Positions 49,735-59,204 are shown, counted from the first letter of the stretch. The stretch is 64,000 nucleotides of DNA from Bacillus xiapuensis (GCF_002797355.1 NZ_KZ454939.1:2153875-2217874); one strand, 5' to 3'. The notes: a model not told the origin generated them from the letters alone. A program made the numbers and translations.

Positions 49735-49881
49735 GAGGCTGGGACAAAAAGTTTTCAGCTAAAAAAAGCCGAACTATTATTCAAAACTCTAAGGAAGAGC
49801 TTTGTAATAGTTCGGTTTTATTTTGCTTCATGTTTGCATGATTCGGCTTTAATATAGCACGTTTAGTTATGCTCCAGCCTC
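49735..49881 (-). repeat. GAGGCTGGGACA element, copy 2
   Basis: On the minus strand it starts AATGAGGCTGGAGCATAACT, 6 nt after the ezrA stop. It includes CCGAACTATTA...TAATAGTTCGG and closes with TTTGTCCCAGCCTC, so both ends are inverted copies. Same arrangement as the copy at 43275. Confidence 0.7.
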
Positions 49882-49887
49882 ATTCCT

Positions 49888-51576
49888 TTATTGTTGGTTG
49901 ATGATATCTTCCAGTTCTTTTAAAGCCTTTGGATCAACTTTATCAATCGCCGTTGCCGCTTCCTCCAACGCTTGACGGTAATTGTAGTTTCTAAAAGCCA
50001 GCTCAGCTTGATCCAGCTGCGATCCCACATTAGGATGCGTGCGCTTATAGCGATTGCCGTATTGAATGATGCGCTCAGCCAGCTTCGCTTGTTCAATTAC
50101 TTCATCCGTTTTCTGCTCAAGATTATTCACGGACAGGACGGCCTCCTGCAATTTCTCCTGAACAGCTTTCATATTCAGCGGCTTTTCATTTAGGCACTCA
50201 ACAACCCCATCCATTTTGGCTCTCGTCTCTTCCGCTATCGACTGATAATACTCCGGCACGCCCGGCATATTGCTTTTTTTCACCATGCGAAAGATATCAT
50301 TCAGATGCCGGCGAAGTTCATCTAGCTGCTGACGAGCCTGCATCTCATCTTTTCGCAGCGTTTGCAAGAAGTGGGCGAAGCTTGTTTGCTCCTTTTGCAG
50401 TTCCGCTAATTGCTCATGAATTTCCTTCAGTTCATCATGCAAAAATGAATAGGCTGTATTTTTCTCGATAATTCTCGTTTCCAACAGCTGGTATTTTTTC
50501 TCAATTCGCAGAATATCTTCTCCAATTTTGCGCGGCAGCTTCCACTCATCTTCCGATAAATGGTAGCTTTGTTGAACAGCTTCTGTCTCCGCCTGCAGCT
50601 GTTCATTCATGTCATGAACCTTTTCAATTTCCGTTATCGTCTGTTCACTGTTTTCAATAACGAACCGTTTGCCGTCCACTTCTTTTTCAAGCAAATCATA
50701 GAAAAACTCGATGCTGTCTTTCACATCTTTAATTCCTTCTTCAACTTCATGAATATCTGTTTTAACAATGCATTCTTTATACTGATTGAGCTGCGAACGA
50801 AGCTCAGCGATTTCTTTCTCCATTTGCAAATGATCAAGCAAGTAGCCGCTTTTCTTCATCTCTCTGTAGCCTGATTCAATTTCATCAAGCTGAGACGGAA
50901 GCAAGGATGTGGCTTCAGCTAATAAAACTGGAAGGCGCTCCATTTTATACGTCATTTGATTCATGTCATGCTGAAGCTTCAGTATCGTTTCCCTTGCTTC
51001 TAAATAATTGCCTTCCTTCGTTAGCTTCTCATACTTATCGAACTGTGAAGCCAAAGCATCAAGCTGAACCTCAAAAACAGGTGCGGCCTTGCCGAACGTA
51101 TGCCGGTGAGCAAGCAGCTTCTTTCTTGCCGCCCTCTGGCTTTCTTTAATTTCTTCACTTGCCTCCCGGTTGCGTTCTTCACTGCCAATCAGCTCAGAAA
51201 GCTCGGTTAAAATCGCCTCCACTTTCTGCTCAGATTCTTCCAGCTGCTGTGCCGTGGCAGCATTTACCGCTTTCGCTTTTCCAAAGCGGAACTTGTCCAC
51301 CCACTCTTCCGCTTCAAATAAATTCTCATCCACTTGCGGCAGATCAACAGCTAACACTTCGTCCCATAACCCGCGCCAGCGGTCAAACATTTCTTCCGTT
51401 TGGCCCGTCATGTTAAGCCGCTTCACTTTGGTCAATTCATCCGTAACCGGTCGGTGCATTAATTCCACCTTTTTCTTGTCGAGCTCATCAATTTCCCTAT
51501 AAATCTTTTTCCTGTTTATGTACGCGATGATCAGTAAGATCGCGACAAGTAAAATTGCGCCGATGACGTATTTCAT
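49888..51576 (-). CDS. ezrA: Septation ring regulator EzrA
   Basis: 562 residues. One N-terminal TM helix (about 3-20), then long spectrin-like coiled coils to the end. It is a negative regulator of FtsZ ring assembly and a divisome organiser. The usual QNR-like C-terminal patch is replaced here by RNYNYRQALEEAATAIDKV. Alone on its strand with a repeat element directly after it. Confidence 0.93.
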   Translation of the reverse strand: MKYVIGAILLVAILLIIAYINRKKIYREIDELDKKKVELMHRPVTDELTKVKRLNMTGQTEEMFDRWRGLWDEVLAVDLPQVDENLFEAEEWVDKFRFGKAKAVNAATAQQLEESEQKVEAILTELSELIGSEERNREASEEIKESQRAARKKLLAHRHTFGKAAPVFEVQLDALASQFDKYEKLTKEGNYLEARETILKLQHDMNQMTYKMERLPVLLAEATSLLPSQLDEIESGYREMKKSGYLLDHLQMEKEIAELRSQLNQYKECIVKTDIHEVEEGIKDVKDSIEFFYDLLEKEVDGKRFVIENSEQTITEIEKVHDMNEQLQAETEAVQQSYHLSEDEWKLPRKIGEDILRIEKKYQLLETRIIEKNTAYSFLHDELKEIHEQLAELQKEQTSFAHFLQTLRKDEMQARQQLDELRRHLNDIFRMVKKSNMPGVPEYYQSIAEETRAKMDGVVECLNEKPLNMKAVQEKLQEAVLSVNNLEQKTDEVIEQAKLAERIIQYGNRYKRTHPNVGSQLDQAELAFRNYNYRQALEEAATAIDKVDPKALKELEDIINQQ

Positions 51577-51797
51577 CTTAAGCCCCCTGTTCTACTGTAC
51601 GCAAAATGATTTCATCTATTATCTTCAATTAGTCTAGTGTTTTTCAATTCATTCATTACCGATTTTTTCAGTATCCTTAATACTATTAATGATATCATGT
51701 ATTGACATTTATTGACGAGAAAATTCTATTTTTTTGGCCTGGTTTTATATTTTTTTGTTACACTTATGTCATAAGCAATTAGTCAGGAGGCGTTTTC

Positions 51798-52589
51798 ATG
51801 ATGAGAGACGGACATATTCATACGCCTTTTTGTCCGCACGGAACAAGGGATTCGTTACAACGCTATGCGGAAGCTTTAATTGAGCAAGGTTTCTCCCAAG
51901 CAACCTTTACGGAACACGCGCCCCTGCCGCAGGGCTTCGCGGACAGTACTCCCACGCAGGATAGCGCTATGTCTCTGTCTTTAATGGAGGATTATTTAGC
52001 CGCTATTCAGGCTGTGAAGGAAGAATATAAGAATGATCTCGTGATTCATATCGGACTGGAAGTGGATTATATCGAAGGCTTTGAGACGGAAACAGCCCAA
52101 TTTTTGAATAAGTATGGTCCTTATCTGGATGATTCCATTCTTTCCGTTCATTTTTTAAAGAGGAGCGGAAAGTGGTATTGTGTTGATTACAGCGCGGACT
52201 ATTTCGAAGAGATGATCACAGCTTTCGGCAGTGTTTCCGCCATATATGAATCGTACTTCCAAACCGTTCTGCGTTCGATTCATGCTGATCTTGGCTCCTA
52301 TAAACCTCGGCGAATCGGTCATATTACATTGGTGCGCAAATTTCATAAAAAATTCCCGTGCCCCTCGGATTTCAGCCGGGAAATAGAAGACATTCTGCGA
52401 CAAATTCACCATAAACAATATGAACTTGATTACAATGGAGCGGGAATGGCTAAGCCGCTTTGCGCGGAAACCTATCCCCCTGCTTCCGTTGCAATGAAAG
52501 CAAAAGCCATGGGGATTCCATTAGTATATGGTTCTGACGCCCACCAGGCAGCGGCGATCGGCCAAGGAAAAGAAAAGATACTACTATAG
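51798..52589 (+). CDS. hisJ: Histidinol-phosphatase (PHP type)
   Basis: 263 residues. PHP phosphoesterase with metal ligands DGHIHTPFCPHG, TFTEHAPLP, GLEVDYIEG, LSVHFL and YGSDAHQ. Dephosphorylates histidinol phosphate in histidine synthesis, away from the his operon as in B. subtilis. AGGAGG is 7 nt before the ATG. It lies 16 bp before ytsP. Confidence 0.92.
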   Translation: MMRDGHIHTPFCPHGTRDSLQRYAEALIEQGFSQATFTEHAPLPQGFADSTPTQDSAMSLSLMEDYLAAIQAVKEEYKNDLVIHIGLEVDYIEGFETETAQFLNKYGPYLDDSILSVHFLKRSGKWYCVDYSADYFEEMITAFGSVSAIYESYFQTVLRSIHADLGSYKPRRIGHITLVRKFHKKFPCPSDFSREIEDILRQIHHKQYELDYNGAGMAKPLCAETYPPASVAMKAKAMGIPLVYGSDAHQAAAIGQGKEKILL

Positions 52590-52605
52590 AAAACAAGGTG
52601 ATTAT

Positions 52606-53085
52606 ATGTTTCAACCATCCCATTATCAAGGCTCAAAAGCGGATCAGTATCAATTAGTCATTAAGCAGCTGCATGCATTACTGGATGGAGAAACCAGCAT
52701 TATCGCTAACTTAAGCAATGCTTCTGCTCTATTAAATCAATTTCTTGATCAGGTCAACTGGGTCGGCTTTTACTTAGCGGATGAGAAAGAACTCGTTCTC
52801 GGTCCGTTTCAGGGCCTTCCCGCTTGTGTTCGCATTCCCTATGGCAGAGGAGTGTGCGGAACTGCTGCCCAGGAGCAAAGAACCCTTCGCATTGCTGATG
52901 TTCATTCGTTTCCCGGACATATTGCCTGTGACGCTGCTTCCCAGTCTGAAATCGTTGTTCCACTGCTGAAAAACAGCGAGCTGATCGGCGTGCTTGACAT
53001 TGACAGCCCTGAAAAGAACCGTTTTGATGAAGTAGACGAGCAGATGCTGAACGCTTTTGCCGCTGCCTTAATTAGTCATTTGTAA
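52606..53085 (+). CDS. ytsP: Free methionine-R-sulfoxide reductase YtsP (GAF)
   Basis: 159 residues, single GAF domain. Three conserved cysteines: PACVRIPYGRGVCGTAA and GHIACDA fit the fRMsr catalytic set, which reduces free methionine-(R)-sulfoxide. The real start MFQPSHYQGSK at 52606 has AAGGTG before it; the longer frame runs back through hisJ. Probably cotranscribed with hisJ. Confidence 0.9.
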   Translation: MFQPSHYQGSKADQYQLVIKQLHALLDGETSIIANLSNASALLNQFLDQVNWVGFYLADEKELVLGPFQGLPACVRIPYGRGVCGTAAQEQRTLRIADVHSFPGHIACDAASQSEIVVPLLKNSELIGVLDIDSPEKNRFDEVDEQMLNAFAAALISHL

Positions 53086-53139
53086 CGGAATCTGTCAGCA
53101 AACCAGCAGAAGCGGATCGTTTATGCATCTTGTCAAGCT

Positions 53140-53179
53140 AAAAGGCATGAGTCTGATCCGTTTTAGACTCATGCCTTTT
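53140..53179. terminator. Bidirectional terminator ytsP/dgcP
   Basis: AAAAGGCATGAGTCT, 10 nt, AGACTCATGCCTTTT, a perfect 15-bp stem between convergent genes. Confidence 0.93.
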
Positions 53180-53215
53180 AAACTTGCTTATGAATATGTA
53201 GAGGCTTCTGCCTGT

Positions 53216-55030
53216 TTATTCTTCCTCAAAAACAGACACTTTGTTTTTCCCTGTGCTCTTAGCTTTATATAAGGCTTCATCCGCACGATTGAATAATTTT
53301 TTAATGCTGACAGGATGCGACCGGGACCAATGCGATACACCGCAGGAAATGGTCACAGGCGGACTCGTGCAGCGAGCGACCTTTTTTACCAGTTCAGAAG
53401 CCATTCTGATTCCCGCTTCAAGGGACTTTCCCGGTAAATAGACCGCAAGCTCTTCTCCTCCCCAGCGCGCCGCTACATCATGATCTTCTATCGTTCTTCG
53501 GATCAGCTCAGCTACTTGAATGATGGTATCATCTCCTGTCTGGTGACCGTATGTATCATTAATAGCTTTAAAATCATCAATATCGATCAATAAAAAAGCG
53601 CCTTCCTGATCCGATTCACTAGATTCAGTAATGGCTTGATCTAAATAATTTCGGGCATACAGTTTCGTTAAATGATCGGTAATCACCAACAGTTCCAGCT
53701 TCTCTCTGAGCATCGCATTCGTTAACGCCAGCGTTGAATGATGAATGAGGGACTGCAGCAGCTTATATGTCTCAAAGGTAAACCCGTATGACTCTTTCTT
53801 CAGAACAATGCAGAAGCCTTTTAGCTCATTGCTTTGAGTCATCGGTACAGCGATTAACGACCGGTAAGGCAGCGTCTTGTTCCCCCACTTGTCTCCGAGT
53901 TCTCCCACGAACATGGCATCTTTTTCTTTTTGAATTCTTTCCGCCACTGTCCGGATATAAAGCTCTCCCTCTTTATGATAGAAAAATTCACTGCTTCCCG
54001 GAAGCACCTCCAAATTCGCCCCATTCATGAAAACAAAACCAACAGCGGACGCTTGGAATGATTGAGTAATTTGGGCATGAAGAAACTCTGTAATATCCGT
54101 AAACCGCAAGCTGGAATTCAGCTTATGGGAGGTTTCATTAATCAGCTGCAGATCCGCAATCAGTTGCCGCGATTGCTCATACAGCTTTGCTTTTTCAATG
54201 GCGCTTCCTCCAGTATTGGCCAAAATCCGGATAAATCCTCTCTCGCTTTCCGGAATTTCCTGATCAGCCGGCACTTTAACTTGAAGCACACCGTATATCC
54301 CTTGCTTGCCTATTAACGGAGCATACAGAATGGAAGATTTCTGTCCGGGGCGCTGCTCCTGCTGAACGGTCCCGTTAATATAAGACGACATCGCTTGTTC
54401 ACTTGCACGCTCAAAATTAAAATGTTCGCTGGGAATTCCGTTATACCGATCTTCAATCGCCAATAAAAAATGATAAGAGTAAGCGGGAAACACCCGTTTT
54501 AGCGTTGATAATATCTCCCCGAGCACATATTCAATATCCAATGAAGCGTGAAACTTTTCCGTTACATTAAAAAGCTCTTTATACCGCTCCTCATTCGTCA
54601 TTCTGAAAGATAATTGCTTGAATAAAGCCATAAATTTCTCATTTTCTTCTATAAAGAGCAGGAAATCTTCATCCGTCCATTCAGTGAGCAGCTTCTCATC
54701 CGCCTGCAAAAACAAGCATATATCCTCATCTTCATGAATAAATCGAAACCCCACGTTCTTTTCCCCAAAAATAAAAGATCCCTTAATAAACGGACGTACA
54801 AAAGCTTGCTTAATCGATTCAAATTGTTCGCTGGTCATCCCACATTCTTCCTGCAAACGATCCGTCCTGCACAGCTGATATTGTTTGGCTTGAAACAGCT
54901 TGCAAATGATGCGGATCCATTCTTTTTCAAACTGTTCAGGTCCTGAGAGAAGGTGCCGCCGATGTACGATCAAATCAAACAACTTCATTTTAAATGCTGA
55001 CAGCCATCCGTCTTTCCCCTGTTTCCCCAT
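53216..55030 (-). CDS. dgcP: Diguanylate cyclase DgcP (YtrP)
   Basis: 604 residues. GAF-type sensor regions (about 150-300 and 305-440) are followed by the GGDEF domain (about 445-604), with active site RWGGEELAVYLPG and FLLIDIDDFKAINDTYGHQTGD. It makes cyclic di-GMP. The RxxD product-inhibition site expected 5 residues before GGEEL is absent (DHDVAARW). No TM helix, so it is likely cytosolic. Confidence 0.92.
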   Translation of the reverse strand: MGKQGKDGWLSAFKMKLFDLIVHRRHLLSGPEQFEKEWIRIICKLFQAKQYQLCRTDRLQEECGMTSEQFESIKQAFVRPFIKGSFIFGEKNVGFRFIHEDEDICLFLQADEKLLTEWTDEDFLLFIEENEKFMALFKQLSFRMTNEERYKELFNVTEKFHASLDIEYVLGEILSTLKRVFPAYSYHFLLAIEDRYNGIPSEHFNFERASEQAMSSYINGTVQQEQRPGQKSSILYAPLIGKQGIYGVLQVKVPADQEIPESERGFIRILANTGGSAIEKAKLYEQSRQLIADLQLINETSHKLNSSLRFTDITEFLHAQITQSFQASAVGFVFMNGANLEVLPGSSEFFYHKEGELYIRTVAERIQKEKDAMFVGELGDKWGNKTLPYRSLIAVPMTQSNELKGFCIVLKKESYGFTFETYKLLQSLIHHSTLALTNAMLREKLELLVITDHLTKLYARNYLDQAITESSESDQEGAFLLIDIDDFKAINDTYGHQTGDDTIIQVAELIRRTIEDHDVAARWGGEELAVYLPGKSLEAGIRMASELVKKVARCTSPPVTISCGVSHWSRSHPVSIKKLFNRADEALYKAKSTGKNKVSVFEEE

Positions 55031-55171
55031 CTTTTCTCACCTGCAATTCTATTTAAAAAAGTATTATTTACTAATAATTGTATTTGCTAACTAGTACTAT
55101 TATATCATATTCCTTCCATCTAAAGTTGGGGAATGACAGATAAAGCAAAGGATTAATCTGTATTTCTGCTG

Positions 55172-55200
55172 TTGACACCGACCTTTAAACATTATATAAT
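55172..55200 (+). promoter_or_regulatory. Sigma-A promoter of rpsD
   Basis: TTGACA, 17 nt, TATAAT, both boxes perfect. Confidence 0.92.
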
Positions 55201-55206
55201 GTTCGT

Positions 55207-55395
55207 TGTGTAAAATAATTGCAGCCTATGTGAACACTTTTGTGTGCTCATTTTGTTCCTTTATATGCGAGTATAAATGGTGCATCGCGTAACCCTGTGC
55301 TGCTGGGGCGAGGATGCATGAAAACAAAATGGCCCAATTGATGTCTCACCCGGTTTTTATTTTACAACAAAATAAAAACATTAAAGGAGGAGCTA
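55207..55395 (+). ncRNA. rpsD leader (S4 autoregulation RNA)
   Basis: About 190-nt leader between the promoter and the rpsD ribosome binding site. In Bacillus, S4 binds a pseudoknotted rpsD leader to repress its own translation. Here GTGCATCGCG...GGATGCAT and CATTTTGTTCC...AAACAAAATGG can pair, and AAAGGAGGAGC lies at the end. The pseudoknot itself was not folded. Confidence 0.6.
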
Positions 55396-55399
55396 TACA

Positions 55400-56002
55400 A
55401 TGGCTCGTTATACTGGCCCAAGCTGGAAGTTATCCCGCCGCCTTGGAATCTCTCTTAGCGGAACGGGTAAAGAATTAGAAAAGCGCCCTTATGCGCCTGG
55501 ACAACATGGTCCAAACCAACGTAAGAAACTATCTGAATACGGATTGCAGCTGCAAGAAAAGCAGAAACTGCGTCATATGTACGGAGTAACTGAGCGCCAA
55601 TTCCGCAACCTATTCAACAAAGCAGGCAAGATGAACGGGGTTTACGGTGAAAACTTCATGATCTTACTTGAATGCCGCCTAGATAACCTTGTGTACCGTC
55701 TTGGTTTAGCCCGCACTCGCCGTCAAGCTCGTCAGCTTGTTAACCACGGCCATATTCTTGTTGATGGACAACGCGTTGACATTCCATCTTACCAAGTAAA
55801 GCCTGGTCAAACAATTGCTGTCCGCGAAAAATCTCAAAACCTTGACATCATCAAAGAAGCGATCGAAGTAAACAACTTCGTACCTGAGTACTTAACTTTT
55901 GATGCTGACAAGCTAGAAGGCACATTTAACCGCCTTCCTGAGCGCTCTGAATTGCCAGCTGAAATCAACGAATCTCTAATCGTAGAGTTCTACTCTCGTT
56001 AA
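55400..56002 (+). CDS. rpsD: 30S ribosomal protein S4
   Basis: 200 residues. Assembly protein that binds 16S rRNA first. The N-terminus [18 protein letters not shown] and the S4 domain [20 protein letters not shown] are typical. There are no zinc-binding cysteines near the N-terminus, so this is the zinc-free form. Monocistronic with its own promoter, leader and terminator. Confidence 0.98.
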   Translation: MARYTGPSWKLSRRLGISLSGTGKELEKRPYAPGQHGPNQRKKLSEYGLQLQEKQKLRHMYGVTERQFRNLFNKAGKMNGVYGENFMILLECRLDNLVYRLGLARTRRQARQLVNHGHILVDGQRVDIPSYQVKPGQTIAVREKSQNLDIIKEAIEVNNFVPEYLTFDADKLEGTFNRLPERSELPAEINESLIVEFYSR

Positions 56003-56027
56003 TAAAACTGGGTAGCAAATCTAGTAA

Positions 56028-56080
56028 CGAAAATCCTGTGAAATGTTGTTATATCAATGTTTTACGGGGTTTTTCTTGTT
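56028..56080 (+). terminator. Terminator of rpsD
   Basis: CCTGTGAAA pairs imperfectly with TTTTACGGGG, followed by TTTTTC. Confidence 0.65.
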
Positions 56081-56167
56081 CTTAAGCTTTGTATTTTCAT
56101 GCATTATCCCCATTTATCTAGGGGAGGTTTTAGGGGCATTTTTTTTAATAATTAGTGAACAGAGGCA

Positions 56168-56203
56168 TAAGCCTTGGTGAGCTTTCCCAAGGCTGTTTTT
56201 TCA
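56168..56203 (+). terminator. Second hairpin-T-run after rpsD
   Basis: AGCCTTGG, 8 nt, CCAAGGCT then GTTTTTTC. It marks the left edge of the accessory island. Confidence 0.75.
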
Positions 56204-56299
56204 TATATTTTATATGAAGTAACTGGTCAAGGACTAAAATTAGGCTCCTCTTCGAAACAGAAAAAGACCAACAAAAAGAACGTTTTGGAAGCGAAAAAT

Positions 56300-56333
56300 A
56301 AAAGCCTCCATCTACAAGGACAGCGGCTTTGCT
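56300..56333 (-). terminator. Weak minus-strand terminator in the island
   Basis: On the minus strand AAAGCC-gctg-TCC pairs with GGA-GGCTTT and runs into T-rich sequence. It suggests a former minus-strand gene upstream of it. Confidence 0.4.
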
Positions 56334-56449
56334 GTTTATTTCTTTTCTCCTTAAATCACCTCGCGCTCAATAACTGTATAGAGCAAGCCAGTGGCATCAC
56401 TCTCTGTAAATTGGCCTACATCAAGTTTTTAACCCAGTCAGAACTAATG

Positions 56450-56520
56450 CCTCCCGGATCCTTTTGTGATAAACGGTTTAATACAACACGTGTTACGTTT
56501 TCATGGCTTGATTACTTGGC
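56450..56520 (-). pseudogene. Possible Crp/Fnr-type HTH relic
   Basis: One minus-strand frame between two stops reads SHENVTRVVLNRLSQKDPGG, like the recognition helix of Crp/Fnr regulators (S-x-E-x-V-T-R-x-L-x-R-L). Only about 30 residues survive, with stops on both sides. This may be chance. Confidence 0.25.
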
Positions 56521-56724
56521 TTATACAATTTGTCTTGCTCCTCTTTTTTGTTTGGTTTGTTTGCAGCAGAAGCAGGGCTTATGCTGCTTAGGCGCAATCC
56601 CCACAGCACAAGCAATCCCGTCCGCGATTGCCTGACAGAACTCCCCGAAAAAATTTTGGTTATTTAGCTTATACATATTGGCTTTATTATCAGCTGACAT
56701 TAAAACAATTAATGCAATCACCAA
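56521..56724 (-). CDS. Doubtful small cysteine-rich ORF
   Basis: 67 residues with a short hydrophobic start, then CQAIADGIACAVGIAP and a cysteine cluster KPCFCCKQ and basic end. No good ribosome binding site, and it continues the frame of the IS transposase tail, so it may only be readthrough of decayed sequence. Family not recognised. Confidence 0.2.
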   Translation of the reverse strand: MVIALIVLMSADNKANMYKLNNQNFFGEFCQAIADGIACAVGIAPKQHKPCFCCKQTKQKRGARQIV

Positions 56725-56914
56725 TTGATCTACTCCACCAAGTAAATAAGCTTGATTCCTGTATTCTAGGGGGCTAAAGCCATTTAAAGTTCCTTGGTAA
56801 CGTTCGTTATTATAGAACTTGATGTACGATCGGTGGCGTGCTTTAATGCTTCAACCGGTCCGTTATCAATGCAACGCTCCACTCTCGACATACTATGAAC
56901 CATCTCTGCTTTCT

Positions 56915-57346
56915 CTATGATTCTCTTGAATTCTTTCGTTGTATATTGATATCCACGATCACTAGTAAAAATAAAAAATCATCTTTAGACAATTGGCGAA
57001 TAGCTGGCCTGATCGTCTTAAAATCAAAGTCTTTATTATTCGAATGCCTCAATACGCAACTCACGGTGGGCTTATCATAGAGGTCTATCATCGCACTTAA
57101 ATAAGCCTTTTTACCGTTCTCATACTTAAACTCTGTGGCATTTGTACACCACTTCTGATTCGGTTTTTCCGCCGTAAACTCTTGCGCTAACACATTTTGA
57201 GCCACGTAATCTGGCTTTGCTTTTCGGTACTTTTTCGGGGGACGTCGAATAACCGCCTCTAAAACACAACTCTGCATCAGGCGATAAACTCGTTTCTTAT
57301 TTACTTTTTTCAAGCCTTCTTTTTCACGTTGACGGTTAATTGTCAT
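56915..57346 (-). pseudogene. IS3 OrfB transposase fragment
   Basis: 143-residue open piece of a DDE integrase core: IMTINRQREKEGLKKVNKKRVYRLM-type helix followed by CTNATEFKYENGKK and YDKPTVSCVLRHSNN. The catalytic Asp is changed to Asn. The expected second Asp motif (SDRGYQY) lies in a shifted frame just downstream. Not functional. Confidence 0.85.
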
Positions 57347-57958
57347 CGTGATACGACAATAACCATAGATTCCATCTACTTATGTATATAAATGTTGGAT
57401 AGACTCCACTAGTTGTTGGTTCTCCAGCTCCTGTACTGCTGATTGACGATTTACCCATTGGTAGTAAACTGCACTGGATACCTTGACAACTTTACATAAT
57501 AAAACAATCGATAAGTTTTCATTCTTCGCTAACTCTTGAATCGCGATATAACCACTTTGAATGCGAACTCTACTTAACGATGCCTCCTTTCGATTGCCTC
57601 TAACTCTTTTTTAAGAATAAATTCTCTGCACGTAATCGTTCATTTTCACTCTCCATCTGGTGAATTTTCAAGCGTAATTCATCCTCTGGTGTTCGTTCTT
57701 CAGCTGGTTTTGTACGATCACGTTGATCTTGAAGTGCTTCTACACCATTTCGTTCAAATTTACGTACCCATAAGTGGACTTGTTGGTAGGATACCTCATG
57801 TTGTGCTGCCGTTTCTTGATAATTCTTCCCGTTCGATAGGCGAGTTTTTGCGATTTCAATAAATCTTGTAATTCACTATGACTAGTGTACTTTTTAAGCC
57901 AGTTTCTTAAAATAGATCTAATTGAAGATTGATATTTCCTAATTACTTCTCTTAATGA

Positions 57959-58198
57959 TCATTCACCAGATAAGTAGTCTTGGACAACTGCAATTTTTAC
58001 TTCCTTTGAGTAAAAGTTCTGTTTGGTTAATCGTTCAAGACCATCTTCACCAAAATGAAAATAATCGTTTTGCCAATCTTTAATTGTATCGCGATGAACG
58101 TTGAAGAGCTTCGCTACTTCATTTAAGGTATAAGGCTCTTCGTGGTAAAATTTAATAATTGCTAATTTCTCTTTCTTGGAGAAAGAATATTTAGACAT
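57959..58198 (-). pseudogene. IS3 OrfA fragment
   Basis: 79-residue open piece starting MSKYSFSKKEKLAIIKFYHE with a helix-turn-helix and the RDTIKDWQNDY helix. It is cut by a stop (YLSGE), and homologous text continues in another frame. In intact IS3 elements OrfA and OrfB join by frameshift; here several frames are broken. Confidence 0.8.
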
Positions 58199-58328
58199 AA
58201 AAATATCTCCCCAATAGATAAACAGATTTTATTTTTTTTAATCTGTCTACCCAAAGGAGAGCATATCAGTGTGTGCACTCAGTTAGGGTGCTTTTCACTA
58301 CTCTGAAACTATTTATGTAACAACCTTA

Positions 58329-58829
58329 TTACGGACGAATATTTACGATCGAACGATCTGGTTGTATGGTGAAAGCTTGAGTCAATTCTGGTTCATTAAC
58401 AGGCGTAAAAGATCCATCGTCCATTGGGATATTAATCTTAATACGGTAATGTCCAGCAGGCAAAGCTGCTACACTAATGTTTGTAACGGTGTCATACTCT
58501 CCCCAATACATCGGTACTTCATCTACTTCATACCATTGATTTAAAGAACCTCGTTGAACAGTCATTCCAGCAGTATTATGAATTGTAAACGTTGGTGTAT
58601 GACGCGTTTTAAAGTCTGTAAGACGATTCCCCATGGAACTAGCCATGACTTTAGCAGTAAACACATTTTTTGCTGCTGAACTATATGTAGTTAAAATACC
58701 TTCATTTACATCTGACATTACGTTTGCATTTGCTTTTAATGGATCAACTGTTTGAATAACACCTAAACCTCCAAGAGCAATCGCTGAAGCTAATACCGTT
58801 TTACCAAACTTACTTACTTTCTTTCTCAT
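58329..58829 (-). CDS. Secreted orphan protein
   Basis: 166 residues from MRKKVSKFGKTVLASAIALG: basic n-region, hydrophobic core, and a likely cleavage after KANA, so exported by Sec. The mature part is mostly beta (TFTIHNTAGMTVQRGSLNQWYEV, AGHYRIKINIPMDDGS, AFTIQPDRS) and has no cysteine. A GGGAGG site and a promoter at 58878-58906 support expression. Family not recognised with confidence; it has the look of small secreted Bacillus cereus-group proteins. Confidence 0.78.
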   Translation of the reverse strand: MRKKVSKFGKTVLASAIALGGLGVIQTVDPLKANANVMSDVNEGILTTYSSAAKNVFTAKVMASSMGNRLTDFKTRHTPTFTIHNTAGMTVQRGSLNQWYEVDEVPMYWGEYDTVTNISVAALPAGHYRIKINIPMDDGSFTPVNEPELTQAFTIQPDRSIVNIRP

Positions 58830-58877
58830 AAAAAATATACCTCCCAAAAATGTAATAAATTTCTTAAAGCAATTACA

Positions 58878-58906
58878 AATATATCAAACCCTGCATTTTA
58901 TATCAA
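58878..58906 (-). promoter_or_regulatory. Promoter of the secreted orphan gene
   Basis: On the minus strand TTGATA, 17 nt, TATATT about 50 nt before the start codon. Confidence 0.6.
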
Positions 58907-59204
58907 TTAAATGAAATATTTGAAATCACAAACAAAATCTCTACCTATATTATCCAATGGGGGCGTGTCTTCCTACAGCAATTATTCGTTACTTATGGAC
59001 ACTTCAAACATAATGCTTCTATTGACAAATAAAAGCTTTTTATAGTTTTAATAAACTAGGAATATAGTATTTTTCAAGAATTTTTCTGGCTTAATTCCTT
59101 TACAAAGAGAGGTGAATAATCCGTGGATAGACATTTATTCTATTTAAGAAACTAGATAAATGCATTAATATCATTAACAATACCATGTGCCTTTCTAGCC
59201 TTTC
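58907..59204. other. AT-rich spacer in the island
   Basis: No supported gene. A 10-codon frame after AGAGAGGTGAATAATCC (59111-59153) has a ribosome-binding-like sequence but is too short to call. Confidence 0.4.

Larger units (their letters stand above)
56725..58198 (-). mobile_element. Decayed IS3-family (IS150-like) insertion sequence
   Basis: On the minus strand, OrfA (57959-58198: KLAIIKFYHEEPYTLNEVAKLFN, helix-turn-helix) ends early. Further OrfA pieces continue in other frames to about 57600, then OrfB (56915-57346). OrfB has PNQKWCTNATEFKYENGKKAY, where the first catalytic Asp of the WxTDxTEF motif is Asn, then frameshifts. The last part (NNERYQGTLNGFSPLEYRNQ) is in another frame. No inverted repeats were identified. 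Confidence 0.85.

Noticed and set aside
56174-56635. 153-residue plus-strand ORF after rpsD
   Set aside because: It begins inside a terminator hairpin, has odd composition, and no recognisable domain or ribosome binding site.
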